Assembly: GCA_044463125.1 (NCBI GenBank)
Contig: JBIQMS010000002.1
Span: 62,001 to 126,000 of the forward strand
Length of the DNA: 64,000 nt
Direction of reading: 5' to 3'
Source of the DNA: CAYMZZ01 sp044463125
GTDB lineage: Bacteria > Bacteroidota > Bacteroidia > Chitinophagales > Chitinophagaceae
Shown: in pieces, positions 55,422-62,495 of the stretch
How the letters are laid out: the number at the start of each line of letters is the position of its first letter
Numbering within the stretch: the stretch's first letter is position 1
Made by a program: the position numbers and the translations under genes
The notes under the pieces: generated by a model
The model's database searches: none
Told to the model about the DNA's origin: nothing
The model's input: the letters and a program-made list of their open reading frames with translations, nothing else

Positions 55422-56635
55422 AATGCAAGAGGTTTCATCCGCGGCTTTTTATCCGCGAGGTCAATAGGGGTTAAACTGGGCATGGCTTTTTCGGCCTTAT
55501 CAAGCAGGCTCACCACAAAGCTTCGCATCAGCAAGAGGGTAGTGGGGTTCTGTTCCACCATCATCGCATACATGCTCACAGGATGGTAAGGAATATCGCC
55601 CGTTCCATCGCGGTTCAGGTCATAGCCTTCATATTTATCCCAGTAGTTTTCGTCAAAGCGGTTCAGCACCAGTTGACCGTTGGTAGCAATATCAAAACTG
55701 TTGCCCTGGAAATTATTATGACGGAATTCGTTATCATCACAACTCGCCTGCACTCTCGCCGCCCAGCCATTATTGCTGAATTGATTGCGGCTTACCTTGA
55801 TCCGGTTGCTGCCTTCCATTAATACTCCAACCGTATTTTTGATAAAGCGGTTATGTTCAATTTCGCTATCTGAAATTTCTTTCAATAGAATGCCATAGGC
55901 GGATGCGCCCCAGTTTTCTTCAAACAGGTTATCGCGCATGGTTACTCTTTTGGAATACATCACGGCCACGCCGGCACCATTGCTGCGAAAGATATTATTG
56001 AGATAGGTATCGTTGTGCGAAAACATAAAATGTAATCCATAGCGGATATTATTTTCGCTGCGATTGCCACGAATAGTAGAGAGCGTTACAAATTCGAAAT
56101 AGATACCATCCCTGTGACCGGTGATAGTATTGTTTTCGATCAGGGCTTTTTGGCATTTCCACAGATGGATACCATTACCGGTCAATTGTTCGGAGCCGGG
56201 TTTGCCCTTAATGATGTTGTTGCGGACAGTAACATGGTTACTATTGGAAACATGGATGGCAAAATAGGCCTGAATCACCGTATTCTTTTCAACCAGCACC
56301 CGCCGGGCATCTATCACTTTGATGGCCGCATAATCGTCCATAGCGGAATAGCCGGCATACTGAAAGATGATATTCTTCACCACAATATCCTGGCCACTGA
56401 TATGAAGGATCTCATAGCGGTTATCGCCATCCAGCACCGCGCCGTCCTCGCCCAGCAGGGTGATGGGTTTGGTGAGAGTAATGGTTCCTTCACGATAATG
56501 CCCTTTTTTCAGGAGGATGGTATCGCCCGCTGCTGCCTGGTTGATGGCCTGTTGAATATTGGCGCTCACCGGAATTTGTTTTGCCAGCAGGGGCATAGAG
56601 AGCAAAAAGAACAGAAATGTAAAAAGACTTTTCAT
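55418..56635 (-). CDS. nosD: Nitrous oxide reductase maturation protein NosD
   Basis: 405 aa. Signal peptide (LFTFLFFLLSMPLLAKQ) and a right-handed parallel beta-helix of many short repeats (NNTITGHRDGIYFEFV and similar). NosD receives substrate from NosFY in the periplasm and works with NosL to assemble the CuZ centre. It overlaps the nosL fusion gene by 4 bases. Confidence 0.94.
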   Translation of the reverse strand: MKSLFTFLFFLLSMPLLAKQIPVSANIQQAINQAAAGDTILLKKGHYREGTITLTKPITLLGEDGAVLDGDNRYEILHISGQDIVVKNIIFQYAGYSAMDDYAAIKVIDARRVLVEKNTVIQAYFAIHVSNSNHVTVRNNIIKGKPGSEQLTGNGIHLWKCQKALIENNTITGHRDGIYFEFVTLSTIRGNRSENNIRYGLHFMFSHNDTYLNNIFRSNGAGVAVMYSKRVTMRDNLFEENWGASAYGILLKEISDSEIEHNRFIKNTVGVLMEGSNRIKVSRNQFSNNGWAARVQASCDDNEFRHNNFQGNSFDIATNGQLVLNRFDENYWDKYEGYDLNRDGTGDIPYHPVSMYAMMVEQNPTTLLLMRSFVVSLLDKAEKAMPSLTPIDLADKKPRMKPLAL

Positions 56636-57672
56636 TTTTTACTCAGCCTGTTTTTAAGGTCAGCCCAGCTCATCAGATCGGCGGGAGTGGTGCCTTCTAC
56701 TTTAGCAGCTCCTTCGGCGGAAGCGAAAGCCGCACTCTGGCTGGCCATGGGGCTCTTAAGGCTGTTGTGTATCAGGTACTCCGCTTTTTCGGCAGCGATA
56801 TATTCACCCGGATTCGAAAAATTCATCATCCAAATGGATTTGATGTCGCCGGGAGCAACATCGCCTTCGTTCATCCAGGTTACCAGGCATTGGAGGTCGT
56901 CGAATTTGTATTCCTTTCCCTTTTCAGTCAATAAGCTGGCGCCATAGCGTGTGTCGCTGATGCTCATTTTGCAGAAATGGCAGGCATCGCGGCCGGGCTC
57001 CATGGGGCTGGGTCCCGACTGGCAGGAACTGAGCAATAGGGGAAGACCCACAAACAGAACTGCTGCGGATTTCACGCGCAGGGCCTTGCGTTCTGTCCAC
57101 CATTCAACCAACCATACAGCAAATGCCAACAAGCCGGCGCAAATCACTACCCATCCACCCACATCGGGCATCGACCAGGCATCGAAGTTGAGGAGGCGCT
57201 TATGACCGATAACGGGAGGTTGATAGCTGAGCCCGGGCACCTGTATCGGCGCTTTAGGGTCCAGGTTATGGCCATAATCGTAGCCCCAGCTATAAAAATC
57301 GTAGAGGGCAAGGGCGCCACCTATGGCAGATAAAGCGAGGTAAAGGAAGAGCAATCTTCTGTTGCCGGTAACAGCAACGGTCATTCCTAATAACAGAAAG
57401 AATCCCACAACATAGGGCAGGTATCGGAACTCGGGAAACATGCCTTCGGTGATATGCTTCATCCCAATATAATGGTTCAGACCATTGATCACATCCACAT
57501 CACCGCTGAGGCCATTGATCCAGATATTCATGGTGAGTCCCTCGGGATACTGTGGCGCGAAGAGATCGATGCGCCATGCCGGGAGAAAGAACACACAAAG
57601 AAGGGCACCGGAAGCAAAAGCAACGAGGATACGGGAAGTGAGACTGAGTTTTTTGTGAATCATGGTTTTCAT
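56632..57672 (-). CDS. nosL: Membrane domain fused to copper chaperone NosL
   Basis: 346 aa. Residues 1-205 hold four to five membrane helices (about 12-32, 84-102, 106-124, 172-190 and one ending near 216) with a large periplasmic loop (33-82). The rest is NosL with CHFCKM (231-236) and DDLQCLVTW. NosL is normally a lipoprotein of about 150-200 aa. The internal LLLSSC217 still looks like a lipobox, as though a NosL signal peptide became the last helix of a fusion. The role of the membrane part is unknown; possibly copper delivery. Confidence 0.85.
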   Translation of the reverse strand: MKTMIHKKLSLTSRILVAFASGALLCVFFLPAWRIDLFAPQYPEGLTMNIWINGLSGDVDVINGLNHYIGMKHITEGMFPEFRYLPYVVGFFLLLGMTVAVTGNRRLLFLYLALSAIGGALALYDFYSWGYDYGHNLDPKAPIQVPGLSYQPPVIGHKRLLNFDAWSMPDVGGWVVICAGLLAFAVWLVEWWTERKALRVKSAAVLFVGLPLLLSSCQSGPSPMEPGRDACHFCKMSISDTRYGASLLTEKGKEYKFDDLQCLVTWMNEGDVAPGDIKSIWMMNFSNPGEYIAAEKAEYLIHNSLKSPMASQSAAFASAEGAAKVEGTTPADLMSWADLKNRLSKK

Positions 57673-57717
57673 TTTGAAGAATGAGCGGCTGACAGAACTG
57701 CCAGCCGCTCATTCACA

Positions 57718-59718
57718 TTAGTCAACAGATGCGGCACCGGCAGCTTCCGCGGAGGGGTTTCCGGTACTGAAGCTGATGGGCACATTGGAATTGGCCGGGC
57801 TCACTCGAACATAACCCGACATTTCCTGGTGCAGGGCCGAGCAGAAATCGGTACAGTACATGGGATATACGCCCACTTTCTCGGGTACCCATTTCAGGGT
57901 TTGGGTTTCACCCGGCATGATCAGGAGTTCCGCATTACGTGCGCCTTTTATGGCAAAGCCATGCGGTATATCCCAGTCCTGTTCCAGGTTGGTAACGTGG
58001 AAATACACTTCATCACCCAGTTTCACCCCTTCAATATTATCGGGAGTGAAGTGCGAACGGATCGATGTCATGTACACATGCACTTCCTTGCCCTTGCGCT
58101 CTACACGGGCAAACTTGTCGCCCAGGGCTGCATGCGGATTTTTATTTTCTTCAATCTTATAGATCTTCTGGCTCTTATCCTTGATCAGTTCCGCAGGAAT
58201 GGCTTCCGCATAGTGGGGTTCGCCAATGGTGGGGAAGTCGAGCAGGAGCTTCATCTTATCGCCATCAATCGAATAGAGCTGCGCGCTTTGAGTGAGTTCG
58301 GGCCCGGTGGGTAGGTAGCGGTCTTTGGTGATCTTGTTGTAAGCGATCACATATTTGCCCCAGGGTTTTTTGGTGGGACCGCCGGGTACCGATAGGTGAC
58401 CAATGGAGTAATAGGTAGGCACACGATCCACCACTTTCAGGTCTTTCACATTCCATTTCACAATTTCAGATGAAACGAAGAAGGAAGTGTAAGCAAAACC
58501 ATTTGCGTCGAATTCGGTGTGCAAGGGGCCCAGGCCTGGTTTCTCAACTTCACCATGCAATACGGATTCGTATTTCAGTACAGGGATGCCTTCAAAATCA
58601 CCGTCAAAATCTTTGGCGGCGATGGCTGCCTGTATTTTGGTAAAGGAGAAAACGGGGATGGTAGCGGCCAGCTTGCCGCTGCCGACAATATACTCACCAG
58701 TGGGGTCGGTATCGCAACCGTGAGGTGATTTGGGGCAGGGCATAAAGTACACCATATCCGGACAATCTTTGGGATCCAGCACCAATACCTCTTCCTTGAT
58801 GGTAGAAGTAGCGCTATGGGTACTTTCGTCCCACTTGTTGTGGGCGTAGCGAACGGCTTTCTTCACGCCTTTACCGGCTTTCACATATTCTTCCGCTTTT
58901 TTCCAGTTGATAGCCATGATAAAGTCCTTATCCTTTTGCGAGGCATTCACTTCCAAAAGCGTATTGGCTTTTTCAGAATTGTAGCAACTGAAGAAGAACC
59001 ATCCACTCGATTTGCCCTTGCCTGCACGTGCCAGGTCGAAGTTGATGCCCGGAGTCAGAATCTGGAAAGCAATGTCCATTTCGCCGGATTCCTTATCTAC
59101 ACCTATAAAGCTTACGGTGCCTTTGAAATTTTCTTTGTAACTGCTGATGGGCACATCGTTGTTATCGCCAATAGGTACGCTAAAACGGGTGCCGGCGATA
59201 ACATACTCGGTATTCTCTGTGATAAAGGGCGAAGAGTGGTTACCCGCGCTATTCGGTATTTCTATGATTTCCGCGGTGCGGAAAGTTTTGAGATCCACCC
59301 TCGCGATACGGGGCGTGTTGTTGCCATTGGCAAATACCCAGCGACCGTCGTGCACAGCATCGGTGGTGCTGATGGCGATATGGTGGAGATCGTCCCAGGG
59401 AACCTGTCCGTTTGACGTATTCAACATGGGTTTGGTTTCCTCGCTGAATCCATATCCTTTTTCAGGATCGAGGGAGAAAACAGGAATCACTTTGAGCAAA
59501 CGTCCGGAGGGGATACCATATACCGACATCTGACCACTGAAACCTCCTGATACAAAATTGTAGAATTCATCGTGTGTGCCAGGGGCTACGTATACTTTGG
59601 AAGCGGCATCGCCGCTTACTGCCGACTGGCTGCCTTTGGGCTTACATCCAATGCTTCCCAGTAAAATGATCCCCGCCAGGGGCAGGCAAAGCCAGACAGG
59701 GATACTTGTTCGTTTCAT
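57718..59718 (-). CDS. nosZ: Nitrous oxide reductase, clade II (Sec-dependent)
   Basis: 666 aa from the ATG at 59718; the frame is open to 59898 but the extra residues are not protein-like. The N-terminus is a Sec lipoprotein signal with C25 (LLGSIGC), not the Tat RR signal of clade I. CuZ histidines are recognisable in DDLHH, HGCDTDPTGEY, LHTEFD, GHLSVPGG and GEPHYAE. The CuA site is C622, C626, H630 and M633 (MYCTDFCSALHQEM). Reduces N2O to N2 in the periplasm. Confidence 0.97.
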   Translation of the reverse strand: MKRTSIPVWLCLPLAGIILLGSIGCKPKGSQSAVSGDAASKVYVAPGTHDEFYNFVSGGFSGQMSVYGIPSGRLLKVIPVFSLDPEKGYGFSEETKPMLNTSNGQVPWDDLHHIAISTTDAVHDGRWVFANGNNTPRIARVDLKTFRTAEIIEIPNSAGNHSSPFITENTEYVIAGTRFSVPIGDNNDVPISSYKENFKGTVSFIGVDKESGEMDIAFQILTPGINFDLARAGKGKSSGWFFFSCYNSEKANTLLEVNASQKDKDFIMAINWKKAEEYVKAGKGVKKAVRYAHNKWDESTHSATSTIKEEVLVLDPKDCPDMVYFMPCPKSPHGCDTDPTGEYIVGSGKLAATIPVFSFTKIQAAIAAKDFDGDFEGIPVLKYESVLHGEVEKPGLGPLHTEFDANGFAYTSFFVSSEIVKWNVKDLKVVDRVPTYYSIGHLSVPGGPTKKPWGKYVIAYNKITKDRYLPTGPELTQSAQLYSIDGDKMKLLLDFPTIGEPHYAEAIPAELIKDKSQKIYKIEENKNPHAALGDKFARVERKGKEVHVYMTSIRSHFTPDNIEGVKLGDEVYFHVTNLEQDWDIPHGFAIKGARNAELLIMPGETQTLKWVPEKVGVYPMYCTDFCSALHQEMSGYVRVSPANSNVPISFSTGNPSAEAAGAASVD

Positions 59719-59776
59719 GTGTTTGATTTTTTTGTTTTGATGAATAGGGGAAGGGTTGGTCTTCGGTATTATTGTT

Positions 59777-60253
59777 TTATTTTTCTCCATCATTATGGCG
59801 CATATATTCAAGTAATTCACGAGCCTGATCTTTTGTAATATTCTGGTTGGGCATGCGCACCATACACTGCTCCAACAACTTTTGGGCTTCGGGATCACTC
59901 TCCAGCATCATATCCACATTGGTGATCATGTTCATGATCCAGGCAGGTTCTCTTTTTTTGGTCACATCTTTCCAACCCGGGCCCACCAGTCTTTCCTCGG
60001 AAAGGCGATGGCAGCTTTGGCATTTCAGTTCATAAGTGGCTTTACCGGCAGTTACCCAATCCTGGTTCAGGGGATTGCTAAGCTGAATATCGGCGGCAGA
60101 AATCATGTCGCCATGCACTTCCGGTTTGTCTTTGGTCAGTTCTTCCACATCCAGTGGCTTTTGTTCTTCAGTACTTTGGCCGCCCCCGCAGGAGCTCATC
60201 AAAAGGCTGCCAGAAAGCAGCAGGGCAGATACAAAAAGGAGTAATCGGGTCAT
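59777..60253 (-). CDS. Lipoprotein cytochrome c, likely electron donor to NosZ
   Basis: 158 aa from the ATG at 60253; earlier in-frame ATGs lie in the control region. Lipid cysteine C22 (LLMSSC), one haem site CQSCH (78-82) and a likely methionine ligand in CMVRMPNQN. It precedes nosZ by 58 bases, the usual place of the small cytochrome in Bacteroidota nos clusters. Confidence 0.92.
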   Translation of the reverse strand: MTRLLLFVSALLLSGSLLMSSCGGGQSTEEQKPLDVEELTKDKPEVHGDMISAADIQLSNPLNQDWVTAGKATYELKCQSCHRLSEERLVGPGWKDVTKKREPAWIMNMITNVDMMLESDPEAQKLLEQCMVRMPNQNITKDQARELLEYMRHNDGEK

Positions 60254-60281
60254 GACAGTAGGTTTTTTTGAAGTAATTAAA

Positions 60282-60299
60282 AAAGACATGTTTGTCTTT
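60282..60299. promoter_or_regulatory. Perfect 7-4-7 palindrome, candidate Rrf2 operator
   Basis: AAAGACA-TGTT-TGTCTTT. It starts 29 bases before the cytochrome ATG and sits directly downstream of the predicted transcription start, where a repressor would block the nos transcript. The Rrf2 gene is divergent and 125 bases away. Confidence 0.55.
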
Positions 60300-60307
60300 A
60301 ATGCCCT

Positions 60308-60315
60308 CAAAAGTA
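60308..60315 (-). promoter_or_regulatory. -7 element of the nos operon
   Basis: Minus-strand TACTTTTG matches TAnnTTTG. Predicted start near 60302, about 49 bases before the cytochrome ATG. No good -33 match. Confidence 0.45.
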
Positions 60316-60318
60316 TTG

Positions 60319-60338
60319 GTGCAGGGATAAGCCTGCAC
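60319..60338. promoter_or_regulatory. Perfect 7-6-7 palindrome in the nos/rrf2 control region
   Basis: GTGCAGG-GATAAG-CCTGCAC. It lies between the two divergent -7 elements. Could be an operator for an unidentified regulator or an RNA hairpin. Confidence 0.45.
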
Positions 60339-60359
60339 TGACGTTCATCACCACTTTTA

Positions 60360-60373
60360 CTGATATTAGTCAG
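60360..60373. promoter_or_regulatory. Crp/Fnr-type site in the nos/rrf2 control region
   Basis: CTGAT-ATTA-GTCAG fits the TTGAT-N4-ATCAA plan with 4 of 5 positions symmetrical. Its centre is about 43 bases from the predicted rrf2 start and about 64 from the predicted nos start, both usual activator positions. Confidence 0.4.
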
Positions 60374-60395
60374 CAGTCCCGAGCCTGGCGCCTGA

Positions 60396-60403
60396 TAGCT
60401 TTG
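60396..60403 (+). promoter_or_regulatory. -7 element of the Rrf2 gene
   Basis: TAGCTTTG, an exact TAnnTTTG match. Predicted start near 60410, 15 bases before the ATG at 60425. Confidence 0.45.
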
Positions 60404-60424
60404 CGCCAATCTTTCCTTTCAGCC

Positions 60425-60868
60425 ATGATATTGTCCAAGTCATTCGGATATGCTCTTCGGGGAATACTTTATGTAGCCCTGATGAAAGATGAGCAGCGCA
60501 ATGTGCGGCTCGATGAAATTGCCCGGGCCCTATCCGTGCCACGTCATTTTTTGGGAAAGATCATGATGGCCGTGGTAAAAGCGGGCATCCTGAAAAGCGC
60601 CCGTGGCCAGGGTGGTGGTTTCTATCTGCATGAAAATACCTTGCAAACACCATTGATTAAAGTGATACTACTGACAGAGGGCAAAAACTATTTCGATACC
60701 TGCCTGCTCAGCCTGCGCAAATGCAATGCCGCCAACCCCTGCCCCCTTCACCACAAAGTGGATGCCCACAAACATGGCCTGATGCAGATTTACCAGCAAA
60801 CCACCATCGGCGATTTGATGAAGCAGGAAAAGCCGGAATTTATCAGAAGTATAGCGTTGGGGGAATGA
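60425..60868 (+). CDS. Rrf2-family Fe-S regulator (NsrR-like)
   Basis: 147 aa from the ATG at 60425, matching the family start (MILSKSFGYALRGILYVA). Winged helix in residues 1-70, then three cysteines C93, C100 and C106 plus H109 (CPLH), the likely Fe-S cluster ligands; spacing is 6 and 5, slightly longer than in NsrR or IscR. Divergent from the nos operon and next to ric genes, so NO sensing is the likely role. Confidence 0.9.
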   Translation: MILSKSFGYALRGILYVALMKDEQRNVRLDEIARALSVPRHFLGKIMMAVVKAGILKSARGQGGGFYLHENTLQTPLIKVILLTEGKNYFDTCLLSLRKCNAANPCPLHHKVDAHKHGLMQIYQQTTIGDLMKQEKPEFIRSIALGE

Positions 60869-61302
60869 GGGAACGTTTTACGTTGTACGTTTTACGTAGT
60901 ACGTTTTTTGGTTTAGGGTTTAAAGTTTAAGGGTTAGGAAGAATGGGGACATAATATGTACTTCGAAAATGTTCTGCGTTTATCTGCGGAAAAATCTGCG
61001 GAGATCTGCGGGAAATGCTTCAGCACTTTAGACAGCTTGAAATTTCATGAGATTTTTCCCGCAGATTTTCGCAGATTTTTCCGCAGATAAACGCAGATGA
61101 ATCTTTACTGAAAAATGCATCTTTTTGAAAACGTTACAGGATTTAGTATTTAATTGGTTGGTAGTGGATTAATACAAATCCATTTCCATAGACCCTAAAC
61201 TTCAACCCCTAAACCTTAAACTCTAAACTCTCTCACCTTAAACTTTAAACCCTAAACCTTAAACCAATCAACGTATTACGTAAAACGTACTACGTATCAC
61301 GT
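60869..61302. repeat. Three-shell nested inverted repeat with ATCTGCG core (locus H)
   Basis: Outer shell: an ACGTTTTACGTTGTACG run right after the Rrf2 stop, mirrored at 61271-61302. Middle shell: GGTTTAGGGTTTAAAG (60910-60935), mirrored by CCCTAAACCTTAAACC (61195-61265). Core: ATCTGCG palindrome 60973-61098, centre GCTTCAGCACTTTAG. This is the most complete example of the pattern. No gene. Confidence 0.8.
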
Positions 61303-61328
61303 AAAAAAAACCCCCGGAGAACCGGGGG
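61303..61328 (-). terminator. Strong intrinsic terminator on the minus strand
   Basis: CCCCCGG, TTCT loop, CCGGGGG and eight T, reading on the minus strand. No minus-strand protein gene ends here, so it must close a small RNA or a short transcript starting at about 61390-61480. Confidence 0.88.
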
Positions 61329-61475
61329 TCGGCGATTGAAACGAAAACCAACGACTTCCAGTGAGGAAAGTCTCAACTATACTATAACGCAATCAAAACT
61401 ACAGGTAAGCGCTACCTGAACCATTGATATGGCTCAACAGTCGGGATGAGATTGCTCATGCGATTGTGTTAACAA
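61329..61475 (-). ncRNA. Candidate structured small RNA ending at the 61303-61328 terminator
   Basis: The minus-strand sequence folds well by eye: GCAATC pairs with GATTGC about 55 bases on, enclosing the hairpin CAGGTA-GCGCT-TACCTG and a GAGCC/GGTTC pair; a second hairpin (GACTTtCC/GGAAGTC) lies before the terminator. It also contains a 15-codon frame (MSNLIPTVEPYQWFR) whose stop falls in the first hairpin. I cannot match it to a known RNA family; the 5' end is unknown. Confidence 0.4.
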
Positions 61476-61568
61476 TATTTTTTGGGGATTCCTCAGGCCC
61501 TTACCTGATTAAAGTCATCCTTCGTCATCATCATGGCCGGTATCTTGCCTCTCGAATCGGAGTAATTT
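61476..61568. other. Upstream region of the second ric gene
   Basis: No gene seen. TATCTTGC at 61541-61548 is a near match to a -7 element for the ric gene at 61569. It also contains the possible 5' region of the minus-strand small RNA. Confidence 0.3.
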
Positions 61569-62318
61569 ATGTTTATACCTTCTGTGCGAATTGACCGTGA
61601 TGCTTTTGTGGCCGACCTGGTAAAGCAGGATTACCGTACGGCCGCCATTTTCCGTAAATACGGCATCGAGTTTTGCTGCTCGGGTCGTTTTCCGCTTTCC
61701 CTGATTTGCGAAAACAAGGGGCTGGATACGGAATTGATCATTTCCGAACTGCAGGATGCGACCCGTCCCCTGCAACAGCATGCCAGTTTGAATTTTGCCG
61801 ACTGGGATATCGATTTTCTCACTGACTATATCCTCAACGTACATCATCGTTACCTGCGCGAACGCCTTCCTTTTATTAAGGAGGAAATGGAAAGATTTGT
61901 GGAGGAGCACCGCCGCAAGTATCCCGAACTGATCGAACTGCAGGATCGTTTTGAAGGTTTGCGGATTCAAATGTATCCCCACCTGCAACAGGAAGAGGAA
62001 GTGTTATTTCCTTATGTTAGGCAGATTGCTCATGCTTACGCCGATAATGAACCCTATGCCGGCCTGCTGGTACGCACCTTGCGCAAGCCGGTAGAAGATA
62101 TGATGAAACAGGAGCATGATCATATCATGGAAGCCCTGGTTCGCATGCGCCAGTTGTCGGCCAACTATACCCCGCCCGAATCAGCCTGCGTGAGCCACCG
62201 CCTCAATTTCTCCCTGCTCCGCGAGCTCGACAATGACCTGGCCCAGCATTTTTACCTCGAAAACAAAATCCTGTTTCCCAGAGCGATAGCGATGGAGAAG
62301 GAACTGCTGAAGGGATGA
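61569..62318 (+). CDS. ric: Di-iron Fe-S cluster repair protein (Ric/ScdA/YtfE family), copy 2
   Basis: 249 aa. ScdA_N motif EFCCSGRFPL (C36, C37) then hemerythrin-like ligands (HHRYLRERL, HLQQEEEVLFPY, QEHDHIMEAL, HFYLENKILFP). Same architecture as copy 1 at 53101-53835 but clearly diverged. Lies 3' of the Rrf2 gene on the same strand, separated by the large repeat block, so it probably has its own promoter. Confidence 0.92.
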   Translation: MFIPSVRIDRDAFVADLVKQDYRTAAIFRKYGIEFCCSGRFPLSLICENKGLDTELIISELQDATRPLQQHASLNFADWDIDFLTDYILNVHHRYLRERLPFIKEEMERFVEEHRRKYPELIELQDRFEGLRIQMYPHLQQEEEVLFPYVRQIAHAYADNEPYAGLLVRTLRKPVEDMMKQEHDHIMEALVRMRQLSANYTPPESACVSHRLNFSLLRELDNDLAQHFYLENKILFPRAIAMEKELLKG

Positions 62319-62495
62319 TTTGTTTAAGGTTTAGAGTTTAAAGTTTAAACTTGTACGTTGAAAGTAGTATGTGGGAATTAGTTTAATAGGCTCACAACTT
62401 TAAACTTTAAACCTTAAACTCTAAACCCCAAACAAATCCCCCAATCCCCAAATTCACAAATCAACATTTCCTATCTTTCCTCAAATTTCCATTCC
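62319..62495. repeat. Mirrored GTTTAAGGTTTAGAG words
   Basis: TTTAAGGTTTAGAGTTTAAAG right after the ric stop is mirrored by AACTTTAAACCTTAAACTC (62397-62425), followed by CCAAATTCACAAATC words before the kinase start. No gene. Confidence 0.65.

Noticed and set aside
59719..59898. N-terminal extension of nosZ
   Set aside because: It would bury the lipoprotein signal and overlap the cytochrome gene. The start at 59718 is far better.
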